DNA of 17,524 nt from JAJYZP01 sp049964535. GTDB taxonomy: Bacteria > Actinomycetota > Acidimicrobiia > Acidimicrobiales > Acidimicrobiaceae. Positions within the stretch are counted from its first letter, which is position 1, and the number at the start of each line of letters is the position of its first letter. Made by a program: the position numbers and the translations under genes. The DNA lies in NCBI GenBank assembly GCA_049964535.1, contig JBMFXG010000033.1:1-17524 (forward strand), in the 5' to 3' direction. Of the stretch, positions 8,089 through 15,548 are shown piece after piece. The notes under the pieces are model-generated. The model saw only the letters and a program-made list of their open reading frames with translations, was not told where the DNA came from and did no database searches.

Positions 8089-10212
8089 TTGAAAATAACG
8101 ATCATTGGAGCCGGAGCAATCGGCGGGACCCTCGGAGCATACATGGTCCGCAACGGTCACGACGTGCTCTTCTGTGATATCGACGCTGCTCACGTCGAAG
8201 CTATCAACACACACGGGCTCACTATCGAAGCCCCTACCGAGACCTTTACCGTGTCGGCACCGGCGGTCACGCCTGACGACCTGCCCGATACCATCGAGCA
8301 CGCACTCATTGCGGTCAAAAGTCACCACACCGCCACAGCAGCTGCCCTCATACGAGAGCGATTGGCTCCAGATGGCTACGTCCTCTCCACCCAGAACGGG
8401 CTCACTGCCGCATCGCTCATCGACGCGGTCGGGATCGGCCGCGTCCTGGTAGGGTTCGTCAACTTCGGCGCTGACTACCTCCATCCCGGGGTGATTATGC
8501 AAGGAAATGTCGCTACCTTTCGGATCGGCGAGCTCCAAGGGACTACCGATTCAGAAAGAGTCCGAGAGCTCTGTGCCGCTCTTCCCTACGCCACCCCCAC
8601 CGACAACATTTTGGGATACCTCTGGTCAAAGGAGGCCTACGGCGCAATGCTCTTCGCAGGGGCCGTCTCCGATCTCACCATTGCAGAGACCCTCCGAGAC
8701 CCGAAGTGGCGACCACTCATGCTCGCCTTGGCTCGCGAGGTCCTCGAACAGGCCCCGGTTCCACCTGAGAGCTTCGATGGTTTCGATCCCGATGATCTCG
8801 AGGGTTCGCTCGATCGACTCGCACTCTTCAACGAACGAAGTGCCAAGGCCCGAAGCGGGGTCTACCGCGACCTGATGGTTCGACGACGTAAGACCGAAGT
8901 TGATGGCATTCTCCACGATCTCAAGGGTCCTCTCACAACCCTGGTCGGGGAGATGATTCAAGCGATCGAGCGTCAAGAGCGAACCTGTGAGGTCGCAAAC
9001 TTAGAGCTCCTCGCTACGTACCAACGCGCGCTTGCACTACCGCCCGAAACCAACGCTATCGTACGCATCATCTCCGCACCGAAACGTAGCCTGAGCGGAC
9101 CGTTGGTTGGAGTGGCCATTGCGGTCAAAGACATTATCGATATCGAAGGACTCCCTCGCGGTAACGGTAACAGCATTGATATGGGAGGGGAGCCAGCACG
9201 CAGCGATGCTCCCGTCATCACTGCCCTACGTCAGGCCGGAGCCGACATCTTTGCTACGACGGCACTGCTCGAGTATGCAGCTGGAGCTCTCCATCCTGAT
9301 CTACCGGAAACGATGAATCCGCTTGACCTCACCAAGACTGCAGGTGGTTCGAGCGGTGGATCAGCAGCACTCGTGGCAAGTCACGTCTGCCCCGTTGCGC
9401 TTGGTACGGACACCGGCGGATCGATCCGGCTCCCCGCACACTACTGCGGCATCGTTGGCTTCAAGCCAACGCATGGGCTGCTCTCGCTCAGTGGTGCTAC
9501 CGCTCTCGCCCCAACCCTCGATCATCTCGGAGTCCTCGGATCAACGATCGACGCTGTCAGCAAGGTCTTCTCCGCACTCACGGGAATCAAGTCCGCTCCC
9601 TTCAGTGGACCGCTACGCATTGGGCTCCTCACCTCCCGGATGACCCACAGCGCTATTAACCCTGACGTCGCCGCCGTGCTCAAGTCAGCAACGGAGCGCC
9701 TTCGATCGAGAGGTTTCGCAATCACCGAGGTGGAGACCGGTCCAATGGAGGAGATCGACCGTACCTTTGAGGACATCTTCTGCTATGAGGCGTACCAGGT
9801 ACATCGAGAACGACTGAGCACCGAGCCAGAGCACTTCGGCGAAGCCACACGACGCCTACTTCTCACGGGTTCAGGTATCACAACAGATCGCTACAACGAA
9901 GCGTCTCAGCGCCGAGCAAGTCTACTCGCTGCGAACGATGCTCTCTACCACGATGTGGATGTGCTCATCTCTGCCGTCGCACCGTTCGTTGCCCCGACCA
10001 CGACACCGGAGATGGATACGCCCGAGGGTGCACTGGAAGGACTCTTTACTCAAACCTACAATCTCACCGGTGCGCCAGCAATCTCGTTGCCGTGTGGTCT
10101 GACCGCGGCCGGCCTACCCGTGGGCCTTCAACTCTCCTCGCCCCGAGGCTCGGACTCCACACTCTTGTCAATCGCTCAGATCCTCGAACAGACCCTAGAG
10201 GCTTCAGGGTGA
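8089..10212 (+). CDS. Fusion: ketopantoate-reductase-like dehydrogenase + amidase-signature hydrolase
   Basis: One 707-codon frame with two enzyme domains. Residues 1 to about 305 are the ApbA/PanE fold: dinucleotide motif GAGAIGG (7-13) directly after the TTG start, Asn103 in STQNG, general-acid Lys181 in WSKEAYG and Glu270 in RRKTEVDG, matching E. coli PanE Asn98, Lys176 and Glu256. The two substrate Asn of E. coli PanE (180 and 184) align with Gly185 and Phe189, so pantoate is unlikely to be the substrate. From about 318 it is an amidase-signature domain with the Ser-cisSer-Lys triad: Lys347 in VAIAVKD, Ser421 in GGSSGGS, Ser445 in DTGGSIR; the spacings (74 and 24) match fatty-acid amide hydrolase. 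The amidase lacks the usual N-terminal helices, whose place the dehydrogenase takes. The start is set by the nucleotide-binding strand; no clear ribosome binding site. Physiological substrate unknown. Confidence 0.9.
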   Translation: MKITIIGAGAIGGTLGAYMVRNGHDVLFCDIDAAHVEAINTHGLTIEAPTETFTVSAPAVTPDDLPDTIEHALIAVKSHHTATAAALIRERLAPDGYVLSTQNGLTAASLIDAVGIGRVLVGFVNFGADYLHPGVIMQGNVATFRIGELQGTTDSERVRELCAALPYATPTDNILGYLWSKEAYGAMLFAGAVSDLTIAETLRDPKWRPLMLALAREVLEQAPVPPESFDGFDPDDLEGSLDRLALFNERSAKARSGVYRDLMVRRRKTEVDGILHDLKGPLTTLVGEMIQAIERQERTCEVANLELLATYQRALALPPETNAIVRIISAPKRSLSGPLVGVAIAVKDIIDIEGLPRGNGNSIDMGGEPARSDAPVITALRQAGADIFATTALLEYAAGALHPDLPETMNPLDLTKTAGGSSGGSAALVASHVCPVALGTDTGGSIRLPAHYCGIVGFKPTHGLLSLSGATALAPTLDHLGVLGSTIDAVSKVFSALTGIKSAPFSGPLRIGLLTSRMTHSAINPDVAAVLKSATERLRSRGFAITEVETGPMEEIDRTFEDIFCYEAYQVHRERLSTEPEHFGEATRRLLLTGSGITTDRYNEASQRRASLLAANDALYHDVDVLISAVAPFVAPTTTPEMDTPEGALEGLFTQTYNLTGAPAISLPCGLTAAGLPVGLQLSSPRGSDSTLLSIAQILEQTLEASG

Positions 10213-10713
10213 CGAGTACGATTCCACGGTCGGGACCACTGCAGCATCGCACGCTCTGAATCCGGAGTGGAGCTCCCACTACCTGCCGCTCCAGTACTCG
10301 CCCAGCGTCGATGTATTGGAGCCTTCTCAGGATAGGGAGGCACAACACAGTACTCAGCGCAGCTCAAAACCGTAGACCGAAGACGACCACTCGACCCCAC
10401 GGAACAGTACCGAGCGTTGCCGGCGGGCCCGACCTACCATCACCGGTTATCGCTACCGCCTATCCCCATGCATAGCCAGATCAACACAGAGAGGACCTGG
10501 CGGGTTCCAACGGAAAACGACAGTAAACGATCCTTCGGTATTCGCACGAGACGGCAGCTCCACCAGCACAATGCCGATCCCCAGAGCGAGCCTCCTCCAA
10601 GAGCTCAGACGCACCAGAGGCGGTGGCGGCGAAGCCCCTAACAGACAAGACCGAGGAGGCCGTAAGGCTACACCGATCCAATTCGCTCGCCACGGACTCT
10701 CTATAACGCAACC
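10213..10713. other. Intergenic gap between convergent fusion and SDR genes
   Basis: About 500 bases. Short ORFs on both strands lack ribosome binding sites and recognisable domains. No strong inverted repeat with a T-run was seen, so I cannot place a terminator for either converging gene. CAGTACTC occurs twice (near 10291 and 10349), probably by chance. Confidence 0.45.
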
Positions 10714-11433
10714 TCAGAAGAGGGAGTGACCTCCATCGATGGAGATCGTCTGGCCCGTGATCCAACTCGCCGCGTCGGACACAAAGAAGTACACCCCATT
10801 TGCTATATCAACTGCTGAGCCGAGTCGACGCAGTGCAATTCCTTCAACGAGTCGCTGCTGACCCTCCGCTCCGTAGCTCTCCCACTGCGCCTGCGTCGAG
10901 GGATTTGAGAGAATGAATCCCGGAGCAATTGCGTTCACCGTTACTCCGAATGGACCGAGTTCGTGAGCCATCTGTCGGGTGAAGCCGATCTGCGCAGCCT
11001 TGGAGGATGCATAAGCCTGAATTCCGGTCAGACTCACGCTACGACCGGCTCCGGAACTGATATTGACGATTCGACCCCAACGCTGTGACTTCATGGAGCG
11101 AGCTACTGCTCTCGTGCAGAGAAAGGTGCTCGTCAGATTGGCATCAACCACTGCACGCCAGCTTTCAATCGTGATCTCGTCGATCGGATGATGAACTTGC
11201 CCAACGACACCTCCCGCGTTATTGACCAAGATATCCACCGATCCGAGCTCAGCAAAGTACGCAGCAACCGCCTCGGCATCGGTGAGGTCAACATCCTCCT
11301 TGTCGATCCGCTGCACGTCTGCGCCTTCGGTCTCTAAACGATCTGCGATCGCGGTCCCGATTCCATGCGCGCTTCCCGTCACAACCACCTTACGGCCGCT
11401 GAGAGGTCCTTTCTCTGTCGCCACTGCTACCAC
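10714..11433 (-). CDS. SDR-family NAD(P)-dependent oxidoreductase
   Basis: A classical short-chain dehydrogenase/reductase of 239 residues. Cofactor motif TGSAHGIG (19-26), Asp44 at the end of strand 2 (favouring NAD over NADP), NNAGG (71-75), and the catalytic set Asn99, Ser127, Tyr141, Lys145 in NISSGAG and YASSKAA. The C-terminus ends in the usual TGQTISIDGG. It reversibly oxidises an alcohol or reduces a carbonyl; FabG-like sequences are close, but there is no fatty-acid gene nearby. Start: GTG at 11433 is only two bases after AGGAAG, while the GTG three codons later (11424) has about 10-base spacing to AGGAAGG; either could be used. A 15-bp tandem repeat lies 66-95 bases upstream. Confidence 0.9.
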   Translation of the reverse strand: MVAVATEKGPLSGRKVVVTGSAHGIGTAIADRLETEGADVQRIDKEDVDLTDAEAVAAYFAELGSVDILVNNAGGVVGQVHHPIDEITIESWRAVVDANLTSTFLCTRAVARSMKSQRWGRIVNISSGAGRSVSLTGIQAYASSKAAQIGFTRQMAHELGPFGVTVNAIAPGFILSNPSTQAQWESYGAEGQQRLVEGIALRRLGSAVDIANGVYFFVSDAASWITGQTISIDGGHSLF

Positions 11434-11498
11434 ACCTTCCTACGTCAATCTCTCCAGCACACCACCATCGCTTTTCCGACTGAGATGGCTCTTCATAA

Positions 11499-11528
11499 CT
11501 CACTACAGAACAGCTCACTCTAGAACAG
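11499..11528. repeat. 15-bp tandem repeat, two units, upstream of SDR gene
   Basis: CTCACTACAGAACAG (11499-11513) is followed directly by CTCACTCTAGAACAG (11514-11528); 13 of 15 positions are identical. It sits 66-95 bases upstream of the SDR start, a normal place for a regulator binding site. No repressor gene is adjacent, so function is unproven. Confidence 0.5.
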
Positions 11529-11617
11529 CAAAAACAAGGTTCCCGAGGGGCCTCGATCACTCAAGCTTGCATCTCCATCATGAGCTCTCCGGGGCCGCAT
11601 CTGATCTCTCAGCTTCA

Positions 11618-12034
11618 CTACGCTCGGTCTCCGTTGTCGAGACTACTCCTCTCACTGCGCCCACTCGCCGCTGGAACGGTACAGGCCGCTCCCCAGAGGG
11701 ATACGCCAGTCATGCCTGCCAGATCCCTCTGCGCACCCTCTTCGCTGGGAGGTTGGACCCACGGGTCGCCGACCGCACTTCCGAGATACGATGATCCCCC
11801 ACCAAATCCCGCCCACAAGTACGCCACTGCTTCACGGAGTCGTGATACCAAAGACCCTTGAGTGCAACGGCTTTGAGTCGGTTGCGCGCACGGGTCGCCG
11901 CGAACGAGGGCAAAGCGCGAATCGAGACGCTCGCCGACACGGTCTCAGCGAAAGCAGCAGGAGTCACGAGCAACGCCGCGGCAACGAAGATCTAGCTGGT
12001 ACCTTGCGCAACCTCGGCACACACACCGGTTCAT
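11618..12034 (-). pseudogene. Possible decayed gene for a small secreted protein
   Basis: On the minus strand GGAGG directly precedes an ATG at 12034. A basic stretch PRLRKVPA is readable in one frame, and IFVAAALLVTPAAFAETV, a good hydrophobic core with an A-F-A cleavage site, in another frame from 11991. The frame then runs to a stop at 11710, while a third open frame (REAVAYLWAGFGGGSSYLG onward) runs to a stop at 11618. No single frame joins them. The pattern fits a signal-peptide gene broken by at least two frameshifts, or chance in GC-rich DNA. No family is recognised. Confidence 0.22.
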
Positions 12035-12127
12035 CCTCCAGTACCGATAGCACGATGCTCGGGCCAATCCTGAGCAATTCTCTCCGAGAACCGAGCCAGG
12101 GACGAATTCTCGGGCGGCACTGCTCCA

Positions 12128-13741
12128 CTACATAGCTGACGCTCTGCGCGGCACGACGAGACGAACGTTGCGATCGAGGAGGCTTCCACGTTTCCGATCT
12201 AACGCGTCACTCGGCCCAGAGTTGGAGGCGATCAAGCGATGCCATGAAGCAAGATCCAACACAGTTTCTACTCCTTTGGGGACAAGCGGCGCACCGTGAT
12301 CGATCATCTCGCACACGATCTCGAGGCGATCCTGACAGTCGACCAGCTCGATCGCCCTCACTTGACAGGGCCAATCCGCTATGGATGACGACGTGACCTC
12401 CCAGAGACCAGATCCAGGTACCGAGGGATCACGGTGCGCAAGGACCCGATTCCGATGCGTATGACCATTCAGCCAAAGGACAACGTTGGGGAAGGTTGTC
12501 AAGAGCGCAATGAGCTGTTCGGTAGAGACACCGACTTCGTCCGATCCGATCGCCGCCTTCTCTATCTCTGTCGAAGGGTGATGCGAGATCACCACAACGT
12601 ACCGACCGGACGTCGCAGCAACCTCGAGCTCTCGTTTCAACCACCGCATCTGAACGAGATCCACAAAGCCCCTCGCACCTCCTCCACTGTGTGCGGTGTC
12701 GAGCGCGAGGACTCGCACACCCGCAACCGGGTCAAAGACGTAGTAGGCCCGTCCCTCCGCCACATTCCCCTCGGTAAATCCGTGACCTACCGGTAGGCCG
12801 GGAGCACTGAGGTACCTCGCTATCACGTCGTGAAGATCGAGGTGCTGGCGAGCCTGGTCAGAGGGAACCCTACGAAAAGGTGCCATCGACAGAAAACGCT
12901 CCGGTGACACATGAAACTCATCGCTAGCGTCGAGAGTCACCGAGCTCGGAGCCATCACCGCCTTCCGGCTACCGATGGTTAGCTCACGCACTCCCCGAGT
13001 CACGCGACCCATCCCTCCAACCAGCACTTCGTGATTCCCATTACAAGCGATCCACGGTATCGATAGGCCGGTCGAGACGGTATCTCGCAACGCTTCGGTT
13101 ATCAGATTAGGAACAACTGGAAAACCTCTCGCCGTGCTGTAGAGGTCTTCCCCAGTCTCTGGATGCCAGTACCACTCGTCGCCAAATGGAGCTGCCTGGA
13201 CGAACGATCGGTCGTCAACAAGACCGGTATTTACCCGAACCTCTCCACCGCTCAAGATGTTCACAACCGTGGCAAGCTCGTTCTCTTGCGCATTATCGAT
13301 CAAATCGCCCGTAGTAATTACGAGATCGAGAGCTCTACCCGTCCGACCTGAAGGTCCGAGAGCATTGATAGACGACATCATTGCGCACAGCGCAGAGGCA
13401 ACGAGAATCTCCTGTGGTCGATGGCCAGGGATAAAAAGAGCGAACTCCTCCGCTCCCGCAAAGCGGTTGACGAACTCGAACCGAGTGGGCGATTTCACAT
13501 CTGCGAACTGTACGTCAGTCAGGTGAACAAATCGAAAAAAGCTTACTCCATCGTGGTCTCGCTGGAGTCCCGCCACTTCCTCCGATGCCTGCACGTCGCC
13601 GTCTTCAGATGGGAGGTCACGTCGGACTAGAAGCGATTCGGGGGGCCCATACTGTAGGCCGAAGAAATCACTCTGCGATCCACGTTGCAGACGTGAGCCT
13701 CGCACGATGGTTTCGAGCACAGTACTCACCGTTTCAGCCAT
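12128..13741 (-). CDS. Calcineurin-like metallophosphoesterase (PPA1498-type)
   Basis: A 537-residue phosphoesterase resembling the actinobacterial PPA1498 family (TIGR03767). Metal-site motifs appear in order: D76-V-Q78 in HLTDVQ (most relatives of the wider superfamily have D-x-H), GDLIDN 145-150, GNHE 235-238, SHHP 386-389 and GHTH 426-429. This is a two-metal hydrolase of phosphate esters, substrate unknown. The start is taken at the ATG at 13741 because GGAGGGG (13746-13752) lies four bases upstream; the ORF opens five codons earlier but without such a site. No signal peptide or Tat motif is visible at this start, so it is probably cytoplasmic. A long acidic segment (42-65) precedes the catalytic core. 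The neighbouring genes on each side are 600 or more bases away. Confidence 0.88.
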   Translation of the reverse strand: MAETVSTVLETIVRGSRLQRGSQSDFFGLQYGPPESLLVRRDLPSEDGDVQASEEVAGLQRDHDGVSFFRFVHLTDVQFADVKSPTRFEFVNRFAGAEEFALFIPGHRPQEILVASALCAMMSSINALGPSGRTGRALDLVITTGDLIDNAQENELATVVNILSGGEVRVNTGLVDDRSFVQAAPFGDEWYWHPETGEDLYSTARGFPVVPNLITEALRDTVSTGLSIPWIACNGNHEVLVGGMGRVTRGVRELTIGSRKAVMAPSSVTLDASDEFHVSPERFLSMAPFRRVPSDQARQHLDLHDVIARYLSAPGLPVGHGFTEGNVAEGRAYYVFDPVAGVRVLALDTAHSGGGARGFVDLVQMRWLKRELEVAATSGRYVVVISHHPSTEIEKAAIGSDEVGVSTEQLIALLTTFPNVVLWLNGHTHRNRVLAHRDPSVPGSGLWEVTSSSIADWPCQVRAIELVDCQDRLEIVCEMIDHGAPLVPKGVETVLDLASWHRLIASNSGPSDALDRKRGSLLDRNVRLVVPRRASAM

Positions 13742-13798
13742 CGTTCCCCTCCACACGTCCTGCAGCCAACGACTCTGTCAACAAGAAGATTATGCCTT

Positions 13799-13828
13799 CG
13801 CCGCACCGGAGGGGCGTTCGGTGCGGCG
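13799..13828. repeat. 10-bp perfect inverted repeat in metallophosphoesterase leader
   Basis: CGCCGCACCG (13799-13808) is the exact reverse complement of 13819-13828, loop 10 bases. It lies 58-87 bases upstream of the metallophosphoesterase ATG. It could be a leader hairpin, an operator or a terminator for a rightward transcript; there is no T-run. Confidence 0.4.
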
Positions 13829-13973
13829 TCCGACCTGGGGGAGTCGGTGGCATAACCGGGGTGAAGACTCTCGTAACATTCGTAACGTCAAGACCTGAGG
13901 TACAGGACCGACTCGCAACTAGAACCGTCCGAATACCCTTGACTATGTTCTAGGCAACCAGGGTTCCAAATCC

Positions 13974-14001
13974 ATGACAACATGGTAAACAACGATAAAA
14001 T
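13974..14001 (+). promoter_or_regulatory. Sigma70-like rightward promoter candidate
   Basis: ATGACA (13974-13979; five of six match to TTGACA) and TAAAAT (13996-14001; five of six match to TATAAT), separated by 16 bases, inside the most A/T-rich patch of the interval. It points into the small basic ORF at 14156. It is predicted from consensus only. Confidence 0.35.
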
Positions 14002-14155
14002 CTTTGTCAGGCCGTTCGTGGCTACAGTATCGATGGGCCGCTCCGCAAAACATCTGTGGAGCCGCTCGTCAACAAAGGCTCGAGCTCTCCCACTCCTATC
14101 GATCTTGAGAACATGATAGAGTTCACCGCCAGAGACGAACCTTCCAAGGAGAGTT

Positions 14156-14398
14156 GTGAATCGAAAAGACGGAGCAGCTCCTGCAGTTTCGATGGCGCCG
14201 CAACTCTCAAAAAGAGCCGCTCGCAAGCGGAAGCGTGCGAGAAAACGAAGTAGAGCCAACCGCAAGGCTCACACCCGACCTCTTAGTACCGACCCCCAAC
14301 GCTGCGGAGACACCTCGATAATCACGCGTCTCGACGCACAGATCGGCACGTATAGCTTCTCACAACGCTGCCGGCGTGTCTACCCTCCAAAGGACTGA
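14156..14398 (+). CDS. Possible small, very basic protein (80 aa)
   Basis: The GTG at 14156 is preceded four bases away by AAGGAGAG (14146-14153), one of the better ribosome binding sites in the window. The product begins MNRKDGAAPAVSM and then has a run rich in Lys and Arg (KRAARKRKRARKRSRANRK, about residues 19-37), which suggests nucleic-acid or ribosome binding, followed by a less structured tail with two cysteines. It overlaps the 3' end of the convergent esterase gene by 19 bases. A promoter-like element lies 155 bases upstream. No known family is recognised, and a spurious ORF is quite possible. Confidence 0.3.
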   Translation: MNRKDGAAPAVSMAPQLSKRAARKRKRARKRSRANRKAHTRPLSTDPQRCGDTSIITRLDAQIGTYSFSQRCRRVYPPKD

Positions 14399-15327
14399 CG
14401 AAGCGCAGCGCTCACTCTCGTAACAACCTCTCGAGCAGCCGACAAGAAGAGCTCCATTGAGGCGAAACCGTGAATCATCGAGTCGTAGCGCCAAAGTTCG
14501 ACCGGCGTACCAGCAGCGGCAAGTCGATCAGCGTAGGCCACCCCCTGATCTCGAAGCGGATCGTAGCCCGCCACAACGACCACTGCTGGAGCAAGTCCGC
14601 CTAAGTCCGGTGTCGAGACCACAGAGAATAGTGGGTCCTCGAGCTCGCTCGGGTCATTAAGATACAGCTCACCGAACCAGACCATATCCGCCAGCGTCAG
14701 AAAGTATCCCTCAGCATTTTCAAGCGCCGAGGGATAGTCGTTGCGGCCATCGACGACCGGATAGAGCAGCGCTTGAAGCGCTAACTCTGGTCCTTTGCGG
14801 TCGCGTGCTAACACGCTCGTAACCGCAGCAAGGTTTCCTCCGGCGCTATCACCTGCAACGGCAATTCGTCCACCGCTACGACCTAAGAGCTCATCACGAT
14901 GCTCCGCAACGTAGAGCAACGCTTGGTAGCACTCCTCAACCGCACGCGGGAACTTGTACTCCGGCGAAAGCGCGTACTCCACCGATACCACGACGCCCGC
15001 TGACTGCCGTGCCAACGAGCGAGCGAGAGCATCATGAGTCTCAATACTCCCAAGAGCAAAACCCCCGCCGTGAAAAAATACCGTGATACCGCTACACGCA
15101 CGTGCCTCCAACGGCCAGTAGATGCGTAGTCCTACCTCCCGGCCATCGACGGTCATAGATCGGTCTTCGACCCGATCGACTTCTGGCCTCGTTGCACGAT
15201 CGAGCTCAGAGATCGAAGCCAGCGAGGCGCGTGCTCCCTCTACGCCAAGCTTCGCCAACGACACAGGCTCGTCCCCACTTTGGGAGTTCAACATTCCCAA
15301 GAGTGCTTCGACCTCTGGATCAATCAT
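14380..15327 (-). CDS. Alpha/beta hydrolase, HSL (hormone-sensitive lipase) family esterase
   Basis: A 315-residue carboxylesterase of bacterial lipase family IV. Oxyanion motif HGGGF at 86-90, nucleophile Ser161 in GDSAGG, Asp256 in GYDPLRD, His286 in IHGF; all three catalytic residues are present. The N-terminal cap (about 1-60) is of normal size. Such enzymes hydrolyse short- to medium-chain acyl esters in the cytoplasm; the natural substrate is unknown. The start at 15327 is chosen because GGAGG (15333-15337) lies five bases upstream; the open frame extends ten codons further without a ribosome binding site. The gene is separated from the aldo/keto reductase gene upstream by 221 bases containing a 26-bp palindrome, so it is probably transcribed on its own. 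Confidence 0.92.
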   Translation of the reverse strand: MIDPEVEALLGMLNSQSGDEPVSLAKLGVEGARASLASISELDRATRPEVDRVEDRSMTVDGREVGLRIYWPLEARACSGITVFFHGGGFALGSIETHDALARSLARQSAGVVVSVEYALSPEYKFPRAVEECYQALLYVAEHRDELLGRSGGRIAVAGDSAGGNLAAVTSVLARDRKGPELALQALLYPVVDGRNDYPSALENAEGYFLTLADMVWFGELYLNDPSELEDPLFSVVSTPDLGGLAPAVVVVAGYDPLRDQGVAYADRLAAAGTPVELWRYDSMIHGFASMELFLSAAREVVTRVSAALRQSFGG

Positions 15328-15438
15328 GCTTGCCTCCGAACTCTCTTTCCACACCATCCAACGCGCCAGTCAGTTCCAACTTTCGCCGCTACCGCCCCTG
15401 CGACCGACGGGAGTAGTCAAACTGCTCTATCTACGCCA

Positions 15439-15464
15439 CGACGGCCGCTGCGCAGCGGCCGTCG
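15439..15464 (-). terminator. 26-bp perfect palindrome between AKR and esterase genes
   Basis: Bases 15439-15464 are a perfect palindrome (each arm CGACGGCCGCTGC), centred between 15451 and 15452. It follows the aldo/keto reductase stop by 85 bases on the minus strand and precedes the esterase start by about 110 bases. As RNA it forms an 11-bp stem with a 4-base turn; no U-tract follows. It is a terminator for the AKR gene or a dyad operator for the esterase gene. Confidence 0.5.
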
Positions 15465-15548
15465 GACTCTCAATACGATTACTCAAGGTAGGCGTCCCAC
15501 TCACGGTCACGTGGAGAGAGCCTATCAACCCGGCACCACCGACGAAAG

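Larger units (their letters stand above)
11434..12127. other. Long gene-poor interval upstream of the SDR gene
   Basis: Nearly 700 bases between two leftward genes. It contains the tandem repeat at 11499-11528, a T-rich run on the minus strand (GTTTTTGC near 11530), and a possible frameshifted relic of a secreted protein (11618-12034). No intact gene is convincing. Confidence 0.45.
13742..14379. other. Long interval with hairpin, direct repeat and rightward promoter-like element
   Basis: About 640 bases upstream of the metallophosphoesterase gene. It holds the 10-bp hairpin at 13799-13828, a 9-bp tandem repeat at 13871-13888, a rightward promoter candidate at 13974-14001 in an A/T-rich patch, and a small basic ORF from 14156. 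Apart from that ORF nothing recognisable is encoded. Confidence 0.5.

Noticed and set aside
10733..10747. Palindrome CTCCATCGATGGAG
   Set aside because: It lies inside the SDR coding sequence at the conserved SIDGG codons, so protein coding explains it.
10481..10765. Leftward 94-codon ORF overlapping the SDR 3' end
   Set aside because: Shadow of the SDR frame at one end and no ribosome binding site; no recognisable homology.
13888..14265. Leftward 125-codon ORF
   Set aside because: No convincing start or domain, and it covers the rightward promoter-like region; coding on that strand is not supported.
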